This document shows positions 26,768 through 33,799 of a stretch of DNA of 64,000 nt, piece by piece. Origin of the DNA: Bradyrhizobium sp. JYMT SZCCT0180 (GTDB lineage Bacteria; Pseudomonadota; Alphaproteobacteria; Rhizobiales; Xanthobacteraceae); assembly GCF_018130165.1 (NCBI RefSeq), contig NZ_JAFCLZ010000017.1, forward strand, positions 124,001 to 188,000, written 5' to 3'. The notes below the pieces were generated by a model. It did not search any database. It was not told where the DNA came from and saw only the letters and a list, made by a program, of their open reading frames with translations. Position numbers and translations under genes: made by a program. How positions within the stretch are numbered: the stretch's first letter is position 1; each line of letters opens with the position of its first letter.

Positions 26768-27748
26768 TTACTCGATCACCTCGTCGGCGCGGCCGAGCAG
26801 CGACAGCGGCATGGTGAGGCCGAGCGCTTTGGCGGTCTTCAGGTTGACGACCATCTCTACTTTCGTGACTTGCACGACCGGCAACTCCGCAACTTTCTGG
26901 CCCTTCAGAATCCGTCCCACATAGGCGCCGGCCTGACCATGAGATTCGGCCACGCTGCCGCCATAACTCATGAGGCCGCCGGCAGCGGCGAACTCGCGTG
27001 ACTGATGGACGGCAGCCACCCGATCGCGAAGCGCGAGTAAAGCAAGTTGTTCACTGCGGGTCACAAAAGACGCATCGTTGGCTATCACAAGTCCGCCGGC
27101 GCCAAGTTTGCCGAATGCCGAAAAGGCCTCATCGAAATCACTCTCCTTGCTGGCATGCAGGACGTGCAGATCGCAGCCGAGGGTTCTGGCCGCTGTTCGC
27201 AAGTCCGTTACGACCGCCTCGGCGTTTTTCGGATTGCCTGGGTTGACCAGCACCGCGAAGCTGCCTGCGGTGGGCACGACTTCATGCAGCAGTTGGAGCC
27301 GTTTCGCCGCGATCGCCCAATTTAGCGACGTCACGCCGGTTATGTTGTCTTCCGGCCGGCTCAGCCCGGCGACCAATCCGGTGGCCACCGGGTCTGCGCC
27401 GATTTCGAAAACGATCGGAATCGTCCGCGTTGCCGCTTTGGCGGCGAGCGCAGAAGCCACACTTCCGGGCGCCACGATGACGCTGACCTGACGGCTAACC
27501 AGTTCGGCCGCGAGCGCGGGCAGCCGATCGTTGCGACCTTCTGCCCAGCGATATTCGATCGTTACGTTGCGGCCTTCATCGAAGCCGGTCGAGCGCAGGC
27601 CGCGCCGAAATGCCTCCAGGCGACTTGCAAAGCGGGCCGCCGATTCCGCGCCGAGATATCCGATCACGGGTATCGCCGGCTGCGCGCGCGCCATCATCGG
27701 CAATGCCACGGCACCACCGAGTAGACCGAGAAATTTCCGCCGCTTCAT
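26768..27748 (-). CDS. ABC transporter substrate-binding protein (ABC_sub_bind / TrpX type)
   Basis: 326 residues from the ATG at 27748 (GAGGG upstream). A signal peptide MKRRKFLGLLGGAVALPMMA begins the protein; it has RRKFLG, twin-arginine-like but not a full Tat consensus. The domain pattern is that of COG2984: IPVIGYLGAESA, RNVTIEYRWAEGR, LVSRQVSVIVAPGS, TRTIPIVFEIGADPVATGL and the closing LLGRADEVIE. It is a type I periplasmic-binding fold. These proteins are very numerous in Bradyrhizobium and often lack adjacent permeases, as here. The ligand is unknown. Confidence 0.92.
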   Translation of the reverse strand: MKRRKFLGLLGGAVALPMMARAQPAIPVIGYLGAESAARFASRLEAFRRGLRSTGFDEGRNVTIEYRWAEGRNDRLPALAAELVSRQVSVIVAPGSVASALAAKAATRTIPIVFEIGADPVATGLVAGLSRPEDNITGVTSLNWAIAAKRLQLLHEVVPTAGSFAVLVNPGNPKNAEAVVTDLRTAARTLGCDLHVLHASKESDFDEAFSAFGKLGAGGLVIANDASFVTRSEQLALLALRDRVAAVHQSREFAAAGGLMSYGGSVAESHGQAGAYVGRILKGQKVAELPVVQVTKVEMVVNLKTAKALGLTMPLSLLGRADEVIE

Positions 27749-27901
27749 GCTGGCCCTCAGGTTCTGAGCCCTCAGGTTCTCGGCGGCATCGTACCATTCT
27801 TTATGGGCAATCTGATAGGGTCGCCGGGGCATGATCCCCGAGCGATGCCCGATCTACCATCGCGATCGGGCATCGGCGGCGCATTGTCAGTGAGCACTTC
27901 G

Positions 27902-28711
27902 TCACTCAAACCCCGGCCGCGGCACCAGATTCATCAGCATGTTGGCGTAGCCGCCGTCGACGGTGATCTCGTCGCCATTGACGTAGGAGGAGCGGTCGCT
28001 GGCGAGATAGAGGATGGCGTCGGCGATATCCTGCGGCACGCCGACACGGCGCAATGGCACCACGGCGGAGCGGCGTTCGGTGACGCCGGGCGTATCGTAG
28101 AACGCCTGGCTCATCGGCGTGATCACCATGCCGGGGCTGACGACGTTGCTGCGGATGCCTGCCGGTCCCCATTCGCTGGCGAGCTGGCGCGAGAGCATGA
28201 TGACGCCTGCCTTGCTGACGCTGTAGGCGCCGCTCTGGCCCTGCGCATGGCTGCCGGCGATCGACGATACGTGAACGATGCTGCCGCGCCCGGATTTGCG
28301 CATCTGCCGTCCAAAGCTCTGCGCGCAGAGGAAGTAGCCGGTGAGATTGACCGCCAGCACGGCGTTCCATTCGGCCAGCGTCAGATTCTCAAGACCGCCA
28401 GGCCGCAGCACGGCGGCGGTGTTGACGAGGACGCTGCATGGCCCGAGCGATTGCTCGACCGCCTCGGACACGCCGGCGACGCTCTCGGCATTCGCCGTGT
28501 CGCAGCGTCCGACGAAATGCCCGGCGCCGAACTGGCGCAGCTCACTGCGCGTGGTTTCAAGGCCGCGCTCATCGAGGTCGATCGCGGCGACGCGGGCGCC
28601 GGCCTGCGCAAGGCTCAGCGCCGTGGCGCGGCCGATGCCGCCGCCGCCGCCCGTCACCACGCACACGCGGCCGGTCAGGCCGAGCCAATCGGGTGGATTT
28701 TGTCCGGTCAT
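27902..28711 (-). CDS. SDR family oxidoreductase
   Basis: 269 residues. The cofactor loop TGGGGGIG lies at about 20-27, the LVNTAAVLRPG region replaces the usual NNAG (Asn-Thr-Ala-Ala), Ser of the active site is in HVSSIAGS and the catalytic pair is in YSVSK. The C-terminal signature SDRSSYVNGDEITVDGGYA is typical of classical SDRs. NAD(P)-dependent oxidation or reduction of an alcohol or keto group is expected; the substrate is unknown. GGGAGG lies 6 bases before the ATG. A family-B inverted repeat separates it from ribH upstream. Confidence 0.93.
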   Translation of the reverse strand: MTGQNPPDWLGLTGRVCVVTGGGGGIGRATALSLAQAGARVAAIDLDERGLETTRSELRQFGAGHFVGRCDTANAESVAGVSEAVEQSLGPCSVLVNTAAVLRPGGLENLTLAEWNAVLAVNLTGYFLCAQSFGRQMRKSGRGSIVHVSSIAGSHAQGQSGAYSVSKAGVIMLSRQLASEWGPAGIRSNVVSPGMVITPMSQAFYDTPGVTERRSAVVPLRRVGVPQDIADAILYLASDRSSYVNGDEITVDGGYANMLMNLVPRPGFE

Positions 28712-28749
28712 GATGGCCTCCCGTTTTGTTTGTCTTGTCTTTTAATTTG

Positions 28750-28835
28750 TAGGGTGGGCAAAGGCGCGCTTGCGCCGTGCCCACCCTCACGAGCAACGCA
28801 AGAAATGGTGGGCACGCTACGCTTTGCCCACCCTA
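28750..28835. repeat. Intergenic inverted repeat, family B
   Basis: TAGGGTGGGCAAAG at the left and CTTTGCCCACCCTA at the right are perfect 14-bp inverted arms. GTGCCCACC / GGTGGGCAC pairs again inside. It sits between ribH and the SDR gene; the same element is at 32773-32865. Confidence 0.85.
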
Positions 28836-28839
28836 CGAT

Positions 28840-29430
28840 CTATCCGACGATCCCCGCGGCGACCTGTCCGCGCAGCCGCTCCAGGCTGTGCAGGGTGTTG
28901 GCGCAGGCTTCGGCGACTTCGATGCCCTTGATGACGAAGTGCTTGCGGAAGAAATCGTGGTGCACGGCGCTTTCGTGGAATTGCTGCGGCGTCAGCACCG
29001 CCGAGAAGATCGGCACTTCGGTCTTCAGCTGCACGTCCATCAGCGCCTTGATCACGGTGTCGGCGACGAATTCGTGGCGGTAGATGCCGCCATCGACCAC
29101 CAGCCCCGCCGCCACGATCGCGGTGTAGCGCCGCGTCTTGGCGAGCAGTTGCGCATGCAGGGGTATCTCGAACGAGCCGGGTACTTCGAACAGATCGACT
29201 TGCGCGCGCGAAATATGCCGCGCCTCGATCTCTTCGAGGAAGGCGATGCGGCATTCCTCGACCACGTCGCGGTGCCAGGACGCCTGCACGAAGGCGACCC
29301 GCTGCGGCTTGACGAAACGCGGATGCACGGGCGCCGGCGGGCGCTCGGGCGTGTCGGGAACCCTAATCTCGGATTCCACCGTTTGGGCTAGCTGGGTTTG
29401 GGCTTCAGGCTCTTGCAACATCTGATTCAT
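28840..29430 (-). CDS. ribH: 6,7-dimethyl-8-ribityllumazine synthase, RibH2 type
   Basis: 196 residues. The substrate-binding GSFEIPLHAQLLAKT (about 85-99) and AGLVVDGGIYRHEFVA are followed by FSAVLTPQQFHES, where type I enzymes have GVLT. These features mark the type II (decameric, Brucella RibH2-like) enzymes of Rhizobiales. A polar 40-residue N-terminal extension is present. It condenses the pyrimidinedione and dihydroxybutanone phosphate into lumazine, the penultimate step to riboflavin. An FMN riboswitch lies 79 bases upstream, so its expression is expected to fall when FMN is high. GAGGAAAG precedes the ATG. Confidence 0.95.
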   Translation of the reverse strand: MNQMLQEPEAQTQLAQTVESEIRVPDTPERPPAPVHPRFVKPQRVAFVQASWHRDVVEECRIAFLEEIEARHISRAQVDLFEVPGSFEIPLHAQLLAKTRRYTAIVAAGLVVDGGIYRHEFVADTVIKALMDVQLKTEVPIFSAVLTPQQFHESAVHHDFFRKHFVIKGIEVAEACANTLHSLERLRGQVAAGIVG

Positions 29431-29508
29431 GGCTTTCCTCTTTCAGGACCAGAATCAGGGCACACGGAACGACGATTGACCCACGCAAACGCGCGGGCCG
29501 CCGCAACC

Positions 29509-29649
29509 GTTCTCTTTCATCCGGACTTTAACCGTCGGCTTCGGAATCACACCGAATCTGCTGACCCTTCTTCGGGAGAAGAAGGCGCTCGCGGGCTTGG
29601 GCTACGTCACCCTTACCGCCGGTGGGGATTTTCACCCCGCCCTGAGAAC
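29509..29649 (-). promoter_or_regulatory. FMN riboswitch (RFN element)
   Basis: Read on the minus strand the element has the RFN consensus blocks in order: GTTCTCAGGGCGGGGTGAAA, CCCCACCGGCGGTAA, AGCCCGCGAGCG, GATTCGGTGTGATTCCGA, AGCCGACGGTTAAAGTCCGG and ATGAAAGAGAAC. The first and last six bases (GTTCTC and GAGAAC) pair to close the basal P1 stem. It precedes ribH. A GC hairpin (CCCGCGCGTTTGCGTGGG region) downstream of the aptamer could be part of the expression platform, without a U-run, so translational control is the likelier mode (inference). Confidence 0.96.
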
Positions 29650-29785
29650 ATCGGCCGCCCGGAATGGACGACCTGTCGGCAAATATGACCAAAGGCCGCG
29701 GCATCGGCAAGCACCATCAGCACCAGGAATCTGCATGATCCCCATGACGGCGGAACAGGGCAGCGGCGGATTCTCGATGTTTGAT

Positions 29786-29924
29786 CTCCCTCTCCCCGCT
29801 CTTCGCGGGGAGAGGGTCGGGGTGAGGGGCTCTCTCCACCATCGCGATCTATCGATGGACCTGTACCCCCTCACCCGGATCGCATCTTCGATGCGACCCG
29901 ACCTCCCCGCAAGCGGGGCGAGGT
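29786..29924. repeat. Intergenic inverted repeat, family C
   Basis: Left hairpin CCTCTCCCCGCTCTTCGCGG then GGAGAGG; right hairpin ACCTCCCCGCAAGCGGGGCG then AGGT; between them GGGGTGAGGGG and CCCCCTCACCC pair. The same plan recurs at 57691-57820. Confidence 0.8.
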
Positions 29925-29958
29925 AAGCAAGAGAGCACCGGCCACTTTAAATTCAACC

Positions 29959-30765
29959 TCAGGCCGCCTTTTGCGCCGCCTTGATCAGGTCGAGGATCGC
30001 CTCAAGCCGCGCGGTGACGTCGCTGGTTTCCAGGAGCTGCTGGCGCTGCTCGATGCTCACCGGCAGCAACGGCGCGACGGTGTCGGCGAGCAGGCTGGGA
30101 TCGCCGATGTCGGGAAGGTGGAGACGCGCCTGAAGCTGCGGCGGCACGTGGGAGTAATCGACGTTGGCGAACATCCGGTAGGCGTCGAGGACGAGGCGTG
30201 ACAGCAGGACGGCCTTGTCGGTCTGGCCGTTGCTCTCTTCGATCGGCGCAATCTCGGCCGCCAGGAATTCGTCCGCGACCGGTTTGCCGACCGCGGCGCG
30301 TTCGAGGCCGGAGATCGCCAGCTTGAGCGTTCCGTCGGTCAGCACCACGCGATTGATCACGGCAGCGGTGACGCCGACCGGATAGAGCGCATCCAGTTGC
30401 GGATCGTCGTCGGCCGAGCGCCGCTGCGTGACCACGAGGACGCGGCGGTCCGTCGCCAGCGCGCGCTCGATCGCGCGCCGGGTCTTTTCGCGCCCGACGA
30501 AAATCGGCGCGACCATTTGTGGAAACACCACGAGGTCCCGCATCGGCACGATCGGGATGCCCGCGGTTACCGGATTTGTTGCTCCGGCCGGCATGAGCGG
30601 AGGCAGGCTCGACTCAATTCGCGCGGCGAGATGATTCCAGTCGGGCAGGCCCAACGTCCTGGCGACAAGTTCCAGGCTTTCGCTGTGGGTGAGAGAAACC
30701 GATTTAGCCTTGAGAGCTTCGCGCAACGAATGCGCCATAGCCTTGGCATCGCGAAAATCGCGCAT
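29959..30765 (-). CDS. Lon N-terminal-domain protein with a glyoxalase-related N-terminal module
   Basis: 268 residues from the ATG at 30765 (GAGGA 9 bases upstream). Residues 1-55 (DFRDAKAMAHSLREALK, SLTHSESLELVARTLGLPDW) match the helical module seen in 'glyoxalase superfamily' proteins. From about 65 the sequence is a Lon substrate-binding domain: IPIVPMRDLVVFPQMVAPIF, then VGREKTRRAIERALA and a long helical region. There is no AAA+ or protease domain. It may bind unfolded or damaged proteins without degrading them (inference). It is divergent from the YbjN gene across a regulatory-looking 500-bp gap. Confidence 0.8.
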   Translation of the reverse strand: MRDFRDAKAMAHSLREALKAKSVSLTHSESLELVARTLGLPDWNHLAARIESSLPPLMPAGATNPVTAGIPIVPMRDLVVFPQMVAPIFVGREKTRRAIERALATDRRVLVVTQRRSADDDPQLDALYPVGVTAAVINRVVLTDGTLKLAISGLERAAVGKPVADEFLAAEIAPIEESNGQTDKAVLLSRLVLDAYRMFANVDYSHVPPQLQARLHLPDIGDPSLLADTVAPLLPVSIEQRQQLLETSDVTARLEAILDLIKAAQKAA

Positions 30766-31267
30766 GGGATACGTCCTCTGCATTGGCGAACAAGATGTGT
30801 CAGGCGCTTGCGTTACTGACTCGTTCGCTGGGCAAAGGAGGCCTCGAACGGCTCGATACGTTCACCGTACCCTCGAAGGGGCGCAAGCAGCGGGTCGTAT
30901 CCACCCTGTGGAAAAATATGCGCTTCGACAGAAGCGGCTGTCAATTCAGGTTAAGAAAAAATTAACCATTGTGGCGGGCCGGTGCTCTTCCGGTGGCGGC
31001 CGACACCAATCCACAGAATCCGATTCCGATTTGTTCTCAAATTAATAATTACGACGACGAAGAGCTGTGGACGGCCCGCGCATTGGCTGTGGACGGACTC
31101 AGGGGTCGGTTGCGCAGATTCCGCAAATCACATCACTTGAGCCGGCAAGCCCCAAAGACGATCAGGAATAATCAGGGGATTGCAGTCGGCAGCGACGCAC
31201 CACCTCCCGCGCCCGCCGGTCCCCGTTGTGCGTATCAACTCACGTGAAATGGCAAGGTCGAGACGGA
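30766..31267. promoter_or_regulatory. Divergent intergenic region with DnaA-like boxes, a CtrA box and GANTC sites
   Basis: Five sequences resemble the DnaA box TTATCCACA or its complement: TATCCACC (30898), TGTGGAAAA (30907), CAATCCACA (31007) and TGTGGACGG (31066 and 31088, 22 bases apart). A perfect CtrA consensus TTAA-N7-TTAAC is at 30951-30966, inside GGTTAAGAAAAAATTAACC. CcrM-type GANTC sites are at 30818, 31016, 31022, 31096 and 31117. An AT-rich tract (AAATTAATAATTA, about 31039) lies between. No ORF here has a ribosome-binding site. This could be a cell-cycle-controlled divergent promoter or an origin-like region; the sequence alone cannot decide. Confidence 0.5.
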
Positions 31268-31768
31268 ATGTCCCTCCTCGAAAGCATTATCGATTCCCCG
31301 AACAACCCGCTCGCGGTTGTCGAGGACATCGCCAGCGATAACAACTGGGCGTATGAGCGTTCCGGCGAAGACGAGGTGACCATCGTCTCCAAGGGCGACT
31401 GGACCGACTATCAGCTCTCCTTCACCTGGATGGGCGAGATCGAGGCGCTGCATCTGGCCTGCGCCTTCGACATGAAGATTCCACCCGCGCGCCGGCCCGA
31501 AGTGCAGCGGCTGATATCAGCGATCAACGAGCAATTATGGATCGGCCATTTCGACATCTGGACCCACACCGGCATGATCATGTACCGGCAGGCGCTGGTG
31601 TTGCCGAACGGCCTCACCGCCTCGACCGCGCAATGCGAAGCCATGCTGGTCGGCGCCATCCACGCCTGCGAACGCTATTACCCCGCGTTCCAGTTCGTGG
31701 TCTGGGCCGGCAAGACCGCCGCGGAAGCCATGAGCGCCGCGATGTTTGATACCGAGGGCGAGGCGTAG
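31268..31768 (+). CDS. YbjN domain-containing protein
   Basis: 166 residues from ATG 31268. It starts MSLLESIIDSPNNPLAVVED and has the alpha/beta YbjN fold (EDEVTIVSKGDW, WMGEIEALHLACAFDMKIP, VLPNGLTASTAQCEAMLVGA), ending in an acidic tail. In E. coli YbjN affects motility and stress traits; related chaperone-like folds bind partner proteins. It is the first gene downstream of the DnaA/CtrA/GANTC region on the plus strand and is followed by proC after a family-A repeat. Confidence 0.9.
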   Translation: MSLLESIIDSPNNPLAVVEDIASDNNWAYERSGEDEVTIVSKGDWTDYQLSFTWMGEIEALHLACAFDMKIPPARRPEVQRLISAINEQLWIGHFDIWTHTGMIMYRQALVLPNGLTASTAQCEAMLVGAIHACERYYPAFQFVVWAGKTAAEAMSAAMFDTEGEA

Positions 31769-31777
31769 GCCCCTCAC

Positions 31778-31914
31778 CGTCGTCCCGGACAAGCGAAGCG
31801 CGATCCGGGACCCATACGCCGTGACGGCAATGGCTTAAGCAAACTGCTTGTGGCCTATCCTTCGCTTCACTAGAACCGGCTGTGGTTATGGGTCCCGGCC
31901 TTCGCCGGGACGAC
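31778..31914. repeat. Intergenic inverted repeat, family A
   Basis: CGTCGTCCCGG and GGGACCCATA at the left, with TATGGGTCCCGG and CCGGGACGAC at the right, make the two ends; the centre differs from other copies. It lies between the YbjN gene and proC, reaching within 13 bases of the proC start. Confidence 0.8.
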
Positions 31915-31926
31915 AGCGAATTCGTG

Positions 31927-32763
31927 GTGATCACCTTGAGCACAACCAACGCACTCAAAAACCTCCACGGCACCATCGCGCTTGCGGGCGCCGGCAAGAT
32001 GGGCGGCGCGATGCTGACCGGGTGGCTGGCGCAGGGGCTCGATCCCCGGCGCGTCGTGGTGATCGAGCCGCATCCCGCCGGCGAGATCAACGCGCTGGCG
32101 GCGCAAGGCATCCGGCTGAACCCAACGCCGAAGGATGTCGGCGAGGTCGATACGCTGGTGGTGGCGGTGAAGCCGCAATCCTTTCGCGAAGCCGGTGCGG
32201 CGCTGAAGGCTTTTGCAGGATCATCGACGCTGGTGGTCTCGATCATGGCGGGCACGACGATTGCCGTGCTTGAATCGATCGTCGGCGGCAGCGTGGTTCG
32301 CGCCATGCCGAACACGCCGGCCGCGATCGGCCGCGGCATCACGGTTGCGGTCGCCGCCAAGAAAGTCAGCGCCGCGCAGCGCGTGATCGCCGATGCGCTG
32401 CTGCGCGCGACGGGCTCGGTCGAATGGGTCGACAAGGAAAGCCTGATGGACGCGGTGACGGCAGTGTCCGGTTCGGGGCCGGCTTACGTGTTCCTGCTCA
32501 CCGAAGAACTCGCGCGCGCCGGTGTTGCGGCCGGACTACCGGAGGAGCTCGCTACCAAGCTTGCGCGGGAAACCGTCGCCGGCTCCGGCGAACTGCTGCA
32601 CCGCTCGGAGCTGTCGTCGGCGACCTTGCGCCAGAACGTCACCTCGCCGGGCGGCACCACCGCGGCCGCGCTCGAAGTGCTGATGGGTTCGGACGGAATG
32701 CAGAAGCTGATGACGCGCGCGGTGGCCGCGGCGACGCAGCGCTCGAAGGATTTGGCGAAGTAG
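31927..32763 (+). CDS. proC: Pyrroline-5-carboxylate reductase
   Basis: About 278 residues. The N-terminal Rossmann loop ALAGAGKMGGAMLTGWL binds NAD(P)H. VVAVKPQ and SIMAGTT follow, and the C-terminal ProC signature is AVSGSGPAYVFLL with the late VTSPGGTTAAAL motif. It makes the last step to proline. No ATG is available near the conserved start: GTG at 31927 or TTG at 31936 are the candidates, and both lie immediately after a family-A repeat with no strong ribosome-binding site. The start is therefore uncertain by a few residues. Confidence 0.95.
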   Translation: MITLSTTNALKNLHGTIALAGAGKMGGAMLTGWLAQGLDPRRVVVIEPHPAGEINALAAQGIRLNPTPKDVGEVDTLVVAVKPQSFREAGAALKAFAGSSTLVVSIMAGTTIAVLESIVGGSVVRAMPNTPAAIGRGITVAVAAKKVSAAQRVIADALLRATGSVEWVDKESLMDAVTAVSGSGPAYVFLLTEELARAGVAAGLPEELATKLARETVAGSGELLHRSELSSATLRQNVTSPGGTTAAALEVLMGSDGMQKLMTRAVAAATQRSKDLAK

Positions 32764-32772
32764 TCGAAGATC

Positions 32773-32865
32773 GTAGGGTGGGCAAAGCGAAGCGTGCCCA
32801 CCATTCAGAGCAACACCGTGGAGATATGGTGGGCACGGCGCAAGAGCGCCTTTGCCCACCCTACG
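32773..32865. repeat. Intergenic inverted repeat, family B
   Basis: CGTAGGGTGGGCAAAG and CTTTGCCCACCCTACG are perfect 16-bp inverted arms, with GTGCCCACCAT / ATGGTGGGCAC pairing inside. It lies between the convergent genes proC and the thioesterase. Confidence 0.85.
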
Positions 32866-32878
32866 GCCCTACGTGAAA

Positions 32879-33274
32879 CTACTTCGCGCCAAACCGCTTG
32901 TTAAACATCTCGACATTGACGAGGCCGCGGGCGTGGCGGCCGTCGCCGATCTTGCGCTCGCCCTCAAAGGCCTCGACCTCGAAGCGGATCACGCGGCGTT
33001 CTACTGCGACCACTTTTGCCGTGGTCCGCACGGTCGCGCCGACCAGCGAAGCGCCGAGATGGCGGATATCGACCTCGGTGCCAACGGTGATCCAGCCCGG
33101 CTGAAGATGGTCCCGGACAGCGTCACCCGATGCCATCTCCATCTCCAGGATCATCATCGGCGTCGCATAGACCATCGGCATATCAGGCACGAAATGCCCA
33201 ACCGTGCGCTCCGGCGGCACCACCAGCGTGCGCTCGGCGCTCATGCCTATTTTTATGATTTCGCGTGCGTCCAT
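32879..33274 (-). CDS. Thioesterase family protein (FlK-like hot-dog)
   Basis: 131 residues from the ATG at 33274 with AGGACC upstream. The hot-dog sequence RTVGHF, MVYATPMMILEMEMAS (helix with the Glu that acts in FlK-type enzymes) and GTEVDIRHLGASLVGATVR match the fluoroacetyl-CoA thioesterase-like group. These hydrolyse small acyl-CoA thioesters, and most members do not act on fluoroacetate. It ends VEMFNKRFGAK. It is flanked by repeats on both sides, with no operon partner. Confidence 0.87.
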   Translation of the reverse strand: MDAREIIKIGMSAERTLVVPPERTVGHFVPDMPMVYATPMMILEMEMASGDAVRDHLQPGWITVGTEVDIRHLGASLVGATVRTTAKVVAVERRVIRFEVEAFEGERKIGDGRHARGLVNVEMFNKRFGAK

Positions 33275-33292
33275 GGGTGGTCCTGATGATAT

Positions 33293-33414
33293 CGTCGTCC
33301 CGGCCTTGAGCCGGGACCCATAGCCACCGAACGTTGTTGTTGCCGAAGGTGTCGGCCACCTTGCTCCAACCGAGAGCACAACGCGGTATGGGTCCCGGCG
33401 TTCGCCGGGACGAC
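33293..33414. repeat. Intergenic inverted repeat, family A
   Basis: CGTCGTCCCGGCCTTGAGCC then GGGACCCATA at the left; TATGGGTCCCGG then CGTTCGCCGGGACGAC at the right. Both halves are internally palindromic. It lies between the tautomerase and the thioesterase genes. Confidence 0.85.
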
Positions 33415-33421
33415 AGGCGCC

Positions 33422-33625
33422 CTACTTCTTCGCCGCAGCCGCGCGCTCAACAAAGGTCTTGCCGCCCTTCATCTTGTGGGCGAGCGGCGCTTCGTTGATC
33501 TGGATCACGACCGCATCGGCATCGACGCCGAGGTTCTTGACCAGCGCCTGGGTGATGTCGCGCATCATGCCGGCCTTCTGCTCGTCGGTGCGGCCGGCGG
33601 CCATGCTCACGGTAATCTCGGGCAT
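33422..33625 (-). CDS. 4-oxalocrotonate tautomerase family protein
   Basis: 67 residues from the ATG at 33625, chosen because the mature protein must begin with the catalytic Pro1 after Met removal (MPEITVSMAAGRTDEQKAGM) and GGGAGAAG lies upstream. The beta-alpha-beta 4-OT fold is complete: the first strand, the DITQALVKNLGV helix and the strand AVVIQINEAP. Family members tautomerise keto-enol intermediates or dehalogenate. No catabolic neighbours define the substrate. Confidence 0.93.
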   Translation of the reverse strand: MPEITVSMAAGRTDEQKAGMMRDITQALVKNLGVDADAVVIQINEAPLAHKMKGGKTFVERAAAAKK

Positions 33626-33670
33626 TTTTTTCTTCTCCCTTTGCTCTTGCTGTACTCGCCACAAAACTCA

Positions 33671-33797
33671 GTCCTCATCCCTGCATAACGGCTCCGCCGT
33701 TATTGCTGGAGGAGCGGCCTCTTGGCCGCGTCTCGAAGGATGGCCTATTGTCCTCATGGTTCGAGACGGCGCAAGGGCGCCTCCTCACCATGAGGGC
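33671..33797. repeat. Intergenic inverted repeat, family D
   Basis: CCTCATCC and the end CTCACCATGAGGG bracket shorter hairpins (AACGGCTCCGCCGTT; GCGTCTCGAAGGATG and CATGGTTCGAGACGGCGC). The wording 'CTCACCATGAGGG...TCTCGAA' recurs inverted at 41371-41509. Confidence 0.65.
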
Positions 33798-33799
33798 TT

